Assembly: GCA_905182995.1 (NCBI GenBank)
Contig: CAJJDP010000094.1
Span: forward strand, 36,457-100,456
Reading direction: 5' to 3'
DNA length: 64,000 bases
From: Paramecium octaurelia
Lineage: Eukaryota; Ciliophora; Oligohymenophorea; Peniculida; Parameciidae
The notes beneath the pieces were generated by a model. That model was not told the origin of the DNA. It was given only the letters and a program-made list of their open reading frames with translations, and made no database searches. Shown here in pieces: positions 12,501 to 23,878 of the stretch. A program made the translations under genes and the position numbers. The stretch's first letter is position 1. The number at the start of each line of letters is the position of its first letter.

Positions 12501-14459
12501 TCATTATTGGCTTATAAATTGTTCTGTTAAACTTTAAGCAAGATTTAATCCATTTACAATGTTGATCGAAAAAAATGTTTCATTTTACTCTTTTTTTTTT
12601 AATTGTAATTTTGGTAATTCAGTCTTTTATTTTTAAATTTTGCATGTGCTTTACTAGTTAGACAATTGTTGTTAGTGTATCAACTACTTCAAGATTTCAG
12701 CATCAATTACAGAATCATATGACACTAATTGATGATCATACTTTTCTGACTTTGTTCGATGTATTATTACAGCATCACGAATTTGAACGCTTTCCCTTGA
12801 TGTCACATCAAGATTGGCTAATTAAGAAATCTCATCATAAATATCAGGATGATAATCTCTAATATACATTTATACCTTATCGAGTATATTTTTTTAGTAA
12901 TTAATTGTTAATCTTATGTTTTCATCCATCATACTTTCACCATTGATTATCTATTTGATCTTTTAAAATACTTTATTTATATTTAATAATTGAAATGAGT
13001 AATCTGCTTATTCTGATAGAATTTAATTATTATCATCAATTTTTGATGTTCTTTTTTAGAATTCTTAACTTTATTTGATTGCTTCAATGGAAGCTTTAAC
13101 AGTTTCGTATTTTTATTCTAAAAGGTTATGCAGTAGGTTGTTTTCTAGAATATGTTTTTTAAAGATATATCCAAGCACACTTATATCTGTTTTAAAATCA
13201 AAACTTTTGGAATTCCAAAGTTCAACTGATTGACTTATTACAACTTAGAAAAGAGTTTCTAAGTCTTTTATGTATGTAAATTTTGAATGTCCAGCCATTC
13301 TAATATTTGATTGATTTGTTGAAAGATCAATCAAGGATTAGATGTAATCTTTTAGCAAGAATGATTCGTATTTGAGAGAGGGATTGAGTCTAACCTATTA
13401 AAGCCATTAAAGGAAAATAGATCTTAAAAAATGTTTGCATTTTTGATAGATGCACTGATTCCACATTTTCATCATAATCCATTAGAGTGTAAATGGAGGA
13501 AATTCATATGAAGGCAATTGTTCGAGTAACATGATGTCGAACATTTTAAGATAAGGGGTAGCAAATTCATCAAGTTGTTGCATCCAAATAAGATACATTT
13601 AATAATTATAAAGATAAAAATCTAGGAGGCCAATATTATCAGTTCCATTGAATGCACACTCAAGAGTCAATGCCACAATTTATAATAGAGATTTAATTGA
13701 TGAAAATAAAATTATTAAAATATTAAATAATTAAGGCAATCTAAAAATAATTATTATAAACTGTTACTTTTCATCTACCGAGAATAATTTGATTGTTCTA
13801 ATCTCCAACATTGAATTGGTCAATTGCTATTTTTAAAGTGATGACTTTTTGAAATAAGCTCTCGTCTGATTCATGATTTAGATTTCAGTAATAGTGTGGC
13901 ATTCTTAACTATCTGATAATTTTTGCATAATCTATCTCTAAAAATCTGAGTTCAACCCTTCCTTTGTCACTTCATCCATTAATAGCGGAGGGTAAATGAT
14001 ATGCAATTGATAGGCATTCTGCAAAGCTTGTCTGAAATTTATTTGCAGATTTAACATTTATTTTCTACAATTTTCATAATGATGAATAAATTACTTATTC
14101 TCTATGAAAACTTCTAGCACTTGTGGCCAAGACGCATGTTTGGTTTGTACTGCCTTCTATGCAATGCCTCTTCTGTCTTCATACTATTTGTACAATAGAT
14201 TCCCACATGCAATTGAGTAAGGCAGAGACGTATAGAATCTCTCATATACAAACCTACTTGTGCAATATAAATTGGTGAGATCATGTATGGTCAGGAATTT
14301 ACATATTCCATCAATGACTGGGTTGGGCATGCGATTGAAGTAAAACTCAACTCCTCCGAACATCGAAGAACTCAAGCTACCGTCAGTTGTAAATCTAATC
14401 AAACCTGACTCATTAGTGGGAGCTGTTGAAACTGACCTACCCATACTATTCAAACTCAA
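12501..14459 (-). CDS. F-box-like protein
   Basis: ATG is at 14459 and TGA at 12501-12503, giving 643 residues if the 27-nt in-frame intron at 13741-13767 is spliced (652 if not). After a Ser-rich leader, residues about 45-75 read NPVIDGICKFLTIHDLTNLY then CTSRFVYERF, an F-box-like pattern (short helices, Leu/Ile spacing). The rest is a long helical, Gln/Lys/Asp-rich region without a recognised repeat. F-box proteins carry substrates to SCF ubiquitin ligases through Skp1; a cullin is encoded elsewhere in the window at 46535-48842. The F-box call rests on pattern only. It converges with the dNK gene, leaving 85 bp between stops. Confidence 0.65.
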
Positions 14460-14530
14460 ATTGCTATTTCTCTTTTTGCCTTATTATTATTTATTTCCCA
14501 TATGACAATATTAATTAATTTAAACTATTG

Positions 14531-16011
14531 ATGATCAGATATGCTACTCGTTTAGTGCGACAATTCTCTTCTAAAATTGTATAAATTTAATATAAACCCT
14601 AGGATGAAATTCTTGAAATTGGTTAAATGTCACAGACAAAGGGAACATTAACAATCTGTCCAATCCCAATAGGAAACATCTCAGATTGGAGTTCAAGATA
14701 AAACCTAACCTTATTCGGAGTCGACGTAATTGCCTGTTCAGATATTAATTCAACTGGATTTTTCATCAAGAACATAAGGAATAAAGATGGAAACATTCAT
14801 TAAATGATTGTTCCTGAAGATGCCAAGGAATGCGATTTGGATGAGGAAGACATCCAAATTTAGGATGTAATATTTAAATCAACCAACCAATTGAAAGAGT
14901 ATATAAGCCATTAGTATTTAGGAAATTGCCAGAATTAAATAAGGAATTTATAACATCAACAGATTTTAAGTTTTATAAGCAGAAGAAACTAGAAGAAATT
15001 AAGGAATAACAAGGGAGAGAATCTTAAAAGTAAAAAGACTTACAAGAAGACGAGGAAATAAACCCATCTGAATTTGAAGTATATGGTTTGAGTGCACCTT
15101 TGATGATGTATTTAAGAAATAAAGTAGCATAAGCTAAGAAATAAAAAGGAAGAGGCTTAATCATTGGTTGCACTAACTTTAATGATGACAAAAAAATCGA
15201 TAGATTAATTGCTATGATGAAAATGGGATTGAATGTAGCCTTAGTGTGTAATAGTGGAACTCCAGCAATATCGGATAATGGATACAAGTTTGTAAATAAG
15301 TGTATAGAGAGGAATGTTCAAATTGAAGTATTACCAGGAGCAAGTGCTATCTCAGTAGCTCTAAGTGCTTGCGGATTTCCTGCTGATAATTTCACTTTCT
15401 TAGGAGTCTTTTCAATTTAAGATAACAACAAGGACATCTTATCATTGTATAAGAAACAACCATAAACCATAGTGTTGTTTGAATCTCCAAACAGGATTCA
15501 TCAAACTATATTGAAAATTGAAGAGATTTTTGGGGAAAATCAGTAAGTTTGGATTGGGTTTGATTTAACAAAGTAGAATGAAAAGAAAATAAGAGGAAAA
15601 TGTAGAGAGATATATGAATAATTGACTGATCCTTAAATTGTTACTCCTGCTTAGTTGAAGGGGGAAATCACGATAATTATCAGTCCTTATACTGTTTAGT
15701 TTAATGAGGATTTGAGAGCTTAATAAATCTTGTAGGAGGAGAAAAAGGCTGTTGGGTTTACAGAATCAAAGAAGGACGGGTAGGAATAGAAATTGATAAA
15801 GAAAGTGGAGTATCTGCATTTAGCAAGGGTATTTGGGGATAAATTTAAGGATAATGACGATGATCTGAATGAAATTTTGTAGAAGGCGTTGATGATATCT
15901 AAATAGAGGGCAAGTTAATTGGTTTAATAGATTAGAGAGCAGTAAAAAAATGAGGAGAACATCAATAAGATAAGGGAGAGTTTGGGAGTAGAAAATAGAT
16001 TTCAGAAATGA
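14531..16011 (+). CDS. RsmI-type rRNA 2'-O-ribose methyltransferase, probably mitochondrial
   Basis: The predicted protein has 485 residues with one intron at 14899-14921. Residues 1-20 (MIRYATRLVRQFSSKIV) look like a mitochondrial targeting peptide: no acidic residues, several Arg, amphipathic. The tetrapyrrole-methylase fold of RsmI follows: LTICPIPIGNISDWSSR, DVIACSDINSTG, then LVCNSGTPAISDNGYKFV and LPGASAISVALSACGFP, the SAM-binding signature motifs. Bacterial RsmI methylates the 2'-O of a cytidine in the decoding centre of 16S rRNA; an equivalent role on mitochondrial small-subunit rRNA is inferred. A charged insertion of about 90 residues separates the two motif blocks, and the C-terminal 100 residues are helical and charged. 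Confidence 0.88.
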
Positions 16012-16433
16012 GGATTCACTATTTTTATTGTAAATTAGTATTATAAGGATGAAAATATAGTCATTTTATATATGTGATTTTTAAACATTCTTTATTATTC
16101 ATAAATAGTATGTTTGAGTACCAAATTGAAAAGGAAATATGTCTTGGAACAATATAAAATAGATGGCTTCAATTCAATTATAAAATTCTTGTCCTCATTT
16201 GCTTTTTAATAATGTAAAATTATTATAATTACTCGAACTCTACCAATCTATATTCATCCATCATCTGTAGATTTATGATTGCTATTAACAAAGATATTAC
16301 TTGTTTAGATTGGGGAGATTGTAAATGAAATATTTCGAACTTAATTATGACGTATATAATTTCTGCTATGCATTTTTATTGGCTGGAAAAAATAAAAAAA
16401 TCTTATTTTTAGCAATTAAATATATTAACAATA
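16012..16433. other. Intergenic stretch with one weak ORF
   Basis: These 422 bases carry no recognised gene. One plus-strand ORF at 16110-16328 (72 codons, ciliate code) has hydrophobic and Asn-rich residues, uses TAA once or twice as Gln and has no recognisable motif. Only TGA terminates, so ORFs of this size also arise by chance. No tRNA or snRNA signature was recognised. Confidence 0.35.
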
Positions 16434-16604
16434 ATGGGGTGCGCAGCTTAGAAGGATTTACTTAAAAAAACAGATTTTGATGAGCATGCTTAGAAATTAG
16501 ATAGTCAGGATCACAAGTTCAAAGGGATGGTCGCTTTTAAAAGTTTAAAATAAAAGCATATGGCTTATAATATCGGATAGTTGTAAAGTATGGCTTATTT
16601 ATGA
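16434..16604 (+). CDS. 56-residue small protein with MGC N-terminus
   Basis: The ORF starts MGCAAQKDLLKK and ends QSMAYL before TGA at 16602-16604. Five or six TAA/TAG codons are read as Gln, which argues that it is coding and not chance. Gly2-Cys3 followed by small residues is the classic signal for N-myristoylation plus palmitoylation, so a membrane-anchored small protein is inferred. The body is soluble, with Lys, Asp and Gln. No homologue is recognised. It stands alone between gaps of 422 and 501 bp. Confidence 0.6.
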
Positions 16605-17105
16605 TTAACTGTAGAGACTTGCTCTCCAAATCATAAATGTAATTAAGGATAAGAATTAGAGGAGATCTGAACACAAGTATTTCAACTGATCATAATTATT
16701 CATATGAACTTTATTTTAAGATCTTTAATGAGCTTGAGTTTCTAATTTTGGTTTTGTTTGAAATAATTTTGTTAACTATGAACATTACTATTTATATTAC
16801 TTGTATATGCTCAAAAATTTATCATATAATTTATGAGAGTTTATAATTAAATAAGATTTCAGAAAAGAGACTTTATTATCTAAACAAAAGTGAATGACCA
16901 GTCTGAAAATACAATTTCAAACATGATCAGACTTCTATGAAATTAAGTTTATAAGATAAAAGAAATTGTAATTGATTAGTACAATGACTCTTAATTAAAT
17001 TCAAGTTAAAATTAAAATTGAATTGAATGGGAGTTAAACTTAGGTTTGGAAACCAAATTATAGAAAGATAAAATGATAAAATTATGATATAAATATAATT
17101 AAATT
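16605..17105. other. Gene-free A+T-rich intergenic region
   Basis: These 501 bases lie between the MGC gene and the JMJD6 gene and hold no reading frame that I can support on either strand. The sequence is A+T rich with no clear repeat and no recognised RNA gene. It is one of the longest gaps in this compact window, so a small untranslated RNA cannot be excluded. Confidence 0.4.
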
Positions 17106-18405
17106 ATGGAAACAGCTAAAAAGCTTAAGTTGAAATCATCGAGATTCTTCGAAAAAGAAATGAGCTCGAAAGCATAGGAGTTGATAGAAGAAATAAAATT
17201 AAAGGATAGAAGTCACTTAAGATTGAGAGAATGGTATAAAAGAAATCATTATGAAAAGAGTCTTAAAGATTTGCGAAAATAATATGAAAAGTAATAACTA
17301 TTTGATTTAGATATTTTACTATAGCCAAAGTAGATGGACGGACATTCACCGCAGAACAATTTGCGAATCAATTCGAAATTCCAGACATCCCGTGTATAAT
17401 AACCAATACAACTGATGATTGGAATGTTGAAAAATATTGGACTTTTGAGAAATTATATCAACTTTATAAGGAGACCTCCTTCAAAATTGGAGAGGACGAC
17501 AAAGGAAAAAAGCTAAGATTGCCATTCAAATATTTTCTTGAATACTTAGTATATAATAAGGATGATTCTCCTCTTTACTTATTTGAAAGGTATACTAGTC
17601 AATAATAATCTGATTAGTTCAGTCGAGGATCTGAAGGAAGGAGGTGCAGATATGATTGGAAGATACAAATAACATAAATACTTTTAAGAAGATTTCTTTT
17701 CTTTGGTGGGAGAGAAGCATCGTCCTCCTTATAGATGGTTTTTGGTTGGGTAATTCATTATTTAACTTATTAGACCAAAACGATCAGGCACTACAGTACA
17801 TATAGATCCATTAATGACTAGTGCATGGAATACATCATTATAGGGACACAAATTATGGGTTCTCTTTCCTCCAGATATACCAAAATCAATAGTAAAAGCC
17901 AAAGGACTGGCTGCCAAGAAGGAAATCGATTTTGAAGTGTTAGATGAATCCATAGATTACTTCCTTTATGCTTTGCCAAAATTGATTGAGAAAGAAGGAG
18001 CTGATAATCTAAAGATTGTAATGTGTGTATAAGGTCCTGGAGATACGATATTTGTTCCTGGGGGTTGGTGGCATGCAGTGTTAAATTTAGACAACTCAGT
18101 GGCTCTGACTTAGAATTTCATGTCAATCAATAACTTTGATAAGATTTGGAGGTAAAAGGAAATGTGTTACATTTAGATCTGTAAGAAGCGAAAGGCCAAA
18201 ATTTAGTCAAAGATTGATGGAGACATTTAAAGAGAAGAGGTCCGATTTGTATGAAAGAGCACTTAAATTAGATGAGATTGACAAGAACGAATTTAGAGTG
18301 CTGAAGGATGCCAATCCATTGAGTTCCGATGATTCATCTGGTAGTTCATCATCCAGTAGTTCTAGTAGTTCGTCTAGTAGTTCCAGTTCCGATGATGATG
18401 ATTGA
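17106..18405 (+). CDS. JMJD6: JmjC-domain oxygenase, JMJD6 homologue
   Basis: The predicted protein has 400 residues (human about 403), with introns at 17291-17310, 17590-17617, 17750-17773 and 18152-18176. Conserved blocks run in order: an N-terminal basic helix region (REWYKRNHYEK), VDGRTFTAEQF, DDSPLYLF, RPPYRWFLVGPKRSGT, the iron ligands HIDP.. with TSAWNTSLQGHKLWVLFPP, then DTIFVPGGWWHAVLNL with the distal His. The C-terminus ends in a run of about 15 Ser and four Asp, like the polySer tail of animal JMJD6. The family hydroxylates lysines of splicing factors, uses Fe(II) and 2-oxoglutarate, and is nuclear. Arginine demethylation is disputed in the literature. Confidence 0.93.
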
Positions 18406-18487
18406 TTAAATTTATATAATAAAAATTGTATTTTCATAATATTAATTGATTTTTTATTATTGTTTAATATAATTTCATATCAAATAT

Positions 18488-20040
18488 TCATTCATTTTAC
18501 TATTGAGCTGGCATCGGATACTTGAGGTCATATTTGAATTGGATCTTAAGACCATTAAATGCTTTTTTCAATTCCTCAAAACCTTCTACCCACTGTTTTA
18601 ATTGATTGCTCCAAAACTCCTGAATCTTTTTCTTATTCTCAAAACTCTTTTATTATTATTTCGACAATCTGTCTTCAAGGAGATTAAATAACACCACCAA
18701 AGGACTGTCATAAATGAATGATTAGAGACTTTTCAGTTCTGATTCCAATTGTCTAACCTTAAGAGCTTCACTTCCTTAAATGTCAGCTATAAATTAATAA
18801 ATGAATATACTTTTCTAACTCTAGAGGGTTTCAATTAATTTAACTAATTGGTTATTCTCTTTTTGTAACATAGCAATTTGATCATTTTTTTATTGTAAAT
18901 CTTTTAAGTACTTTTCATCAGAGGGTTATGAAATACTTCTAACCAAATTGATCTTTTGGTCCTATTATTTTAACAATTGTAATTGATTAGCCATTTGAGA
19001 AATTTAAGTATTTAATTTTTCGATTGTTATCAGACTTTCTCCTAGTTTGATTTATAATTCTTAGTCTTTCTCCTTTAATTTTAATTTTGTTTATTGGAGT
19101 TCTGTGAAAAGATCTGAAATTGATGATTCAGACTTTGCCAACTAATTTTAGAGGGCTAACACCTTTTCATTTTGAATGCTTAACTAATGAGTTTATCCTT
19201 TAATTTAATTCTTATATTCTTCGATCTCTTTTGTCATTTTAGTAAGTTCTGGCTTGTAATCCTTACTCATGACTGAGTTCTACAGGTTTTAATTCTTAAA
19301 TTCAATTAATTCAGAGATTATTTCGGTATTCTATTACAATTACAAATCATGTTTTCTCTTTAAGTCTTAAATTACATTATCTCTATTTTGGAGATCAATC
19401 CTAAATTGGGCTTACTTTTGATTGAGTTCATTAGTGATTTTTCTAATTGTTTCCTCTTATTATTTGATTGTTTTGGTTTAGACTTCAACGTTCTCTTTTA
19501 ATCTCAACTCTCTTTGTAAAGCTTAATTAGTGTCCTCCTTGCACATGGTAGCAGTTTCTAAATGGTTATCATACAATGCTTACATTATAATTGTTCCATT
19601 GTCAATCTAATAGCAAACACTTCAGAATTAAGTTGATCATTTTTTTAATTAGTGTGATCCAATAAATCGTGCAATCCGATTAGTTCATTCTATAATGATT
19701 GCTTTTCCTTCATAGATTATAGTAATTTGAGTTCTCTATCGTCAACTGCATCCTTTAATTTTGATACTAAAATATTTTAAACATCATGGATACCTTCGAT
19801 TTGCAACTATTAATTCTACTTATGTTTTAAATCAAGCAATTCATTCTATTTATTGAGTTGGGTGGCCAATTCTTTATTTTAATCATTCAGTTGCTTGATC
19901 TCATCCTATAATAATAATGAGATTCCACAATTTACATTTGCTTTCGAAATTTTGCTTTTGCTTTCGTTGAGTTGAACTGTGTTAGAATCGAATATAAATT
20001 CTGTTTCTTCATCTGAACCACTTTGTACAAGGTTTTGCAT
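18488..20040 (-). CDS. Long coiled-coil protein
   Basis: ATG is at 20040 and TGA at 18488-18490, with a 26-nt intron at 19558-19583, giving 508 residues. A further 24-nt in-frame intron near 18787-18810 is possible. Nearly the whole protein is Gln/Glu/Lys/Leu with heptad spacing (LKDAVDDRELKLLQSMKEK, QKNDQIAMLQKENNQLVKLI), as in cytoskeletal or basal-body coiled-coil proteins. The last 50 residues (QFWSNQLKQWVEG.. KYPMPAQ) form a compact end. The specific family was not identified. Confidence 0.75.
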
Positions 20041-20760
20041 TTATATGAGTATTAATTTTAATAATGAAATAGGATAAACAAAATGTAGGTATTAGAATAA
20101 TTGGGAAGTAATGTTTATAGAATTTAATCTAAAATTTAAAAGTAATTTAATGGGTGTTCCATCAAAATGGAATATCATAGAAAAGAACTTGTAATTACGA
20201 AAATTGTTAACTAGTTAATACAATCACCGATGCCATTTTCTAGAAGGACAATAAAATTTCTATTTTAAGTTGATAATGTTAAAAGAGTATAAAAAAGAGT
20301 GAAACTAATACAATTTATTAATCATTCTAAAGGGTGGAAATTGAGAAGTTAAATTACTACTGTGTGAATAATATATTCAGAGAATATAAATCTAAGATTT
20401 GCAAAAGAATTCGAATATTACATTTTAGTGATGGAACGCAATTGCTTTACATAATATTGTTATTTGTGAAAATATAGTGATTATTCAATTCTGTTGACAA
20501 TTTTAAGCAATAATATTATTTACTTAAGGATGAAATGTAATAAATAGTAAATTAAATTTAACATTATTACATAGAATAAAGGAGTATTCGCTTAAAAGAA
20601 CATAAAAAATTGAAATAAATGAGGATGTATTGTAGAAGAACTTTTAAACTCAAATGCACGTAATTATTAAGTGTGTTATAAATTATTAATGAAAATCCAT
20701 ATATTTATAATTTAATTAAAAATATCTTTTTTGATGATCCAAAAGTTCAAAATCTAAAGT
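20041..20760. other. 720-bp divergent intergenic region with a weak small ORF
   Basis: This is the longest gap in the window, between the divergent coiled-coil and Myb genes. A plus-strand ORF at 20150-20302 (50 codons, starting MGVPSKWNIIEKNLQLRKLL) uses TAA/TAG as Gln and could be a small gene or the first exon of one, but no continuation was resolved. The remainder is A+T rich without recognised RNA genes, and the promoters of both flanking genes must lie here. Confidence 0.35.
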
Positions 20761-22471
20761 ATGGGGGACTTAGAACAAAAATTAATAAATCAGCCATAGA
20801 GAATTGATTGGCTCAATATTTAATAAATGTATCTTGAAAAGACTGGTGTGATTGTGGAAGTGATTGGACAAACGAGAGTCGGAATTAAAAAGGATATTAC
20901 ATATTGTAGAATATATATATATAACTCTCATGATTATTAACACATTAATAAAATTAAATGTAGTAAATTGATACACAGTTAATGGATGATTTTCATTAGA
21001 ATTTCTTAAACTTCTACTCAAAAGTCAAAGGTGTGATGAGTGTCAGATTAAATTAAATGAAAGAAAAGTTTAATCTAAAAATTGACTCATTTCCCGAGGA
21101 CCAAGAAGTGTTTAACATCCAACAAACTAATAAACTTAATCTACAAACTTAACCAAACAAACCCAAAAAAAATTGGACTGATGATGATAAAAAGGTTCTG
21201 ATTTGGTTAGTTGGAAAGTGGGTTACAATAAATAAAAGAGATTTAAAATAACTAGTACAAAATTATTTGTCTATAACAGAACGATATCGATTGGAGTTCC
21301 ATTGCCAGTATGATGCCTCGTCGAGATGCATTCAAATGTAAGTAGAAATGGCTATAAATGCTTAAACTTCCTTTGCAATAAGCTCCATGGACACTTGCTG
21401 AGGATAATTTGCTACAAAAGATAATTTATGAATTCTAAACCTAAAACAAGGGTAATAAATGGAGTCAAATTGCCACGGCTCTCAATAAAGCCAATGATCA
21501 GTAAGTCCATAGAAATGGTAAACAATGCAGAGAAAGATGGAATAATCATCTTAACCCTAACATCAATAGGTACAGTATTTAAATTTTAATCAAAAGAAAC
21601 CCATGGCAATTAAGTGAAGATTTGGATCTGATGTGTTTGGCTAAAGAATTCGGGAAAAAATGGGCTTTGATTTCAAAAAAACTAAAAGTTGCAAGAAGCG
21701 AAAACAACGTCAAAAATCGATTTAATTGTCTACTAAGAAAAGAGAAGAGCAATAAATCTGGGTAGAATTTTGTGAACTATTAAAAGGAAAAAAGATTAAG
21801 AGGAAAGTCAATCTGAAGAAAACTCTATTTCAAACTAAGCTTCAACTGAAGAATTAAGTCATGAAGAAATTAAGCTCATTAACTTCATCATCAAGAAAAT
21901 CGAATGGCGAATTCAACAAAGTGACAACATCAAACAAAAGGAACCGACCGATGCTGTCAAAGAAGAACATTTAGACGTTGTCAAGAAAGTTAGAATAGAA
22001 TAGCAAGGAACATTTTACAAGGAATTTAAGTAAAAGATTTCAAATTTTAAGAACATTGAAAAACTATAATTGCAAGTCAAAGACTAATAGCTTAATGATG
22101 ATGAAGTAGCTACTCTCATGCCATGTCTCATCAATAAAGAAAACAATCATATCTATTTTGCCTCCCCTGAACAACTCTATATTTATCTGAACAAAACCAC
22201 TGATAATAATTAAGTGGGAATGTAACAAGAGAATTATTTGTCTAATCCTAATAGTTTAGGTTCAATTATGTATGATCCTAAATTATTCCGATCTATTGTG
22301 ATGCTTCAGTCCAATGAGTTCCATCAAGGATAGAGTGGCATCTACAATCAAAGATCATTTTACAATCAGAACCATATTGGAAACCTCTAAAGTCTAAATA
22401 GCTATCCTTATTCAGTTGCCTTGTCCCCTTACCCCTCACAAGCTAATTTAACAAATTAATTATAAAAATGA
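20761..22471 (+). CDS. Three-repeat Myb-domain DNA-binding protein
   Basis: The predicted protein has 536 residues, from exons 20761-21023, 21047-21254, 21280-21569, 21597-21761 and 21787-22471, with the sum divisible by three. Three Myb/SANT repeats lie between about residues 135 and 300. Their cores are DWSSIASMMPRRDAFKCKQKW, KWSQIATALNKAND..GKQCRERWNNHL and KWALISKKLKVARSENNVKNR, preceded by NWTDDDKKVLIWL, PWTLAEDNLL and PWQLSEDLDLM. This is the c-Myb type arrangement, implying sequence-specific DNA binding and transcription control. The C-terminus is Gln/Asn-rich. The first 130 residues are unrecognised. Confidence 0.88.
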
Positions 22472-22490
22472 TAATATTAAAATTATAAAA

Positions 22491-23520
22491 ATGCAAATTG
22501 AATTTTTCATAGATCAAAGAATTGCTAACGAAGTAGAAATGTTGAAATGGAAAAAGGATAATGCAAATAAACCAAGTCCAAAAGAAGATAAAAATGATGA
22601 TGATGATGACTATCAAGGACATATATAATATACTGATATAGAACATATAAAAGAATTTAAATAGGTGAGAGTGGGTTTTGAAGGGAAATAACTCTCACTT
22701 TGGAGTAGTGCAATTTACTATTTCATTATTAAATACTTCAATTATCCTTTAGAACCAGTGAGAATAGAATTCCCAAAGGAATTCAGGCATCAATATATCA
22801 TACCAAACAGTGGAGTCTATTGTCATCCAGAATGGAGCTAAAAGTATTAGCATGTTCAATATTAGGTATTGGTAAAGGTCCTTGACCTTAGAGCAAATTA
22901 TTAATAGAGTTATTTAGACTTTTCATGAAATTCCAACATATTCAGATTACCCTGCCGACTTAAGCTTTATCTAATTAAGTTTAGATAAAGTAGAATACTA
23001 AAATGTTATCAAAGCTAATAAGGAGTATGCTACAAAATATAATAATAAAATCCAAGAAGAAAGATAATATTTCGAAAGGAAAAGATAGCTTGAAATTTAG
23101 AATGCAATTAAAATTGAAGAATAACAATAAAAAAATCAGAAAAATTAGGAAATATAACAAAATAAGGAGAAGTAGTAAGAAAATCTTAATGATTTAATAA
23201 TATATTAATAATAGAATTAAGGTTAATTTTAATAATAACAATTAAACATAATGCCTTAATAATAAAACTATAATATAAATCCCCAAAGTCAAAATCAATC
23301 AGTGCCATAATAAAATCATTAATAATAACTGTATTAAGCGTAAATTTAGAGTGGCAATCCAAGTTAACAGCAGTATAATTAAAATCATTAATAACCTCAA
23401 AATAATTAATAAATTCCTCAATTCTAATAACAACCAATTTAATAGGAGTATAATTTGCCTAACCAAAATTTAGTATCTAATAATCCAAAAATAAAAATCT
23501 TAGGGAAATAAATTTAATGA
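22491..23520 (+). CDS. UBC-fold (E2-like) variant resembling FTS/AKTIP, with polyQ tail
   Basis: It starts 19 bp after the Myb stop. The N-terminal half has an E2-like core: FEGKQLSLWSSAIYYFIIKY, EPVRIEFPKEFRHQYIIPNS, then GVYCHPEWSQKYQHVQYQVL. The usual HPN..CL..L catalytic-Cys segment is missing, and the W..H..QVL spacing resembles AKTIP/FTS, an inactive E2 of the FTS-Hook-FHIP dynein adaptor. The C-terminal 150 residues are Gln/Asn-rich. An intron between about 22874 and 22905 must be spliced; length 22 or 28 nt fits the frame but would end in GAG. Giving about 335 residues. The FTS assignment is by pattern only. Confidence 0.6.
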
Positions 23521-23878
23521 TTTATTGTTTTGTTCTTAAGGTGATGTTTTATTATTTCATTTTTTTGTAGAGATAAATTCATTTTGTAGATTTATTTAAT
23601 CAACATTTATTTTCTTCACAAAAGTTCGAAGTACAGTTTATACATATGATTAGACTTACCAATCATATTGTATTATGAATGATTTAGTGGTTTTATATGA
23701 TGTGTTGTGATTTTCTATTTTGAATGAACTAATAATTGAAGAAAAGATGATAAAAATAAATCAAAATCATTTGAGAAAAGACGGAGGAGGATAGGCATTT
23801 ATGTTCAAGCTGATATTTAATAATTAATTTATATTTGGTTTTTTTGGTTATTTGTTTTAATGGTTTGTTTATTAGTTG
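23521..23878. other. Intergenic region between convergent genes
   Basis: These 358 bases separate the stops of the E2-like gene and the WNK gene. The sequence is T-rich with no supported ORF or RNA gene. Transcription termination signals of both genes should lie here; none was recognised. Confidence 0.4.

Noticed and set aside
16605-17105. Possible snoRNA with C/D-like boxes
   Set aside because: Short TGATGA/CTGA-like words occur, but no paired terminal stem or guide arrangement could be confirmed by eye.
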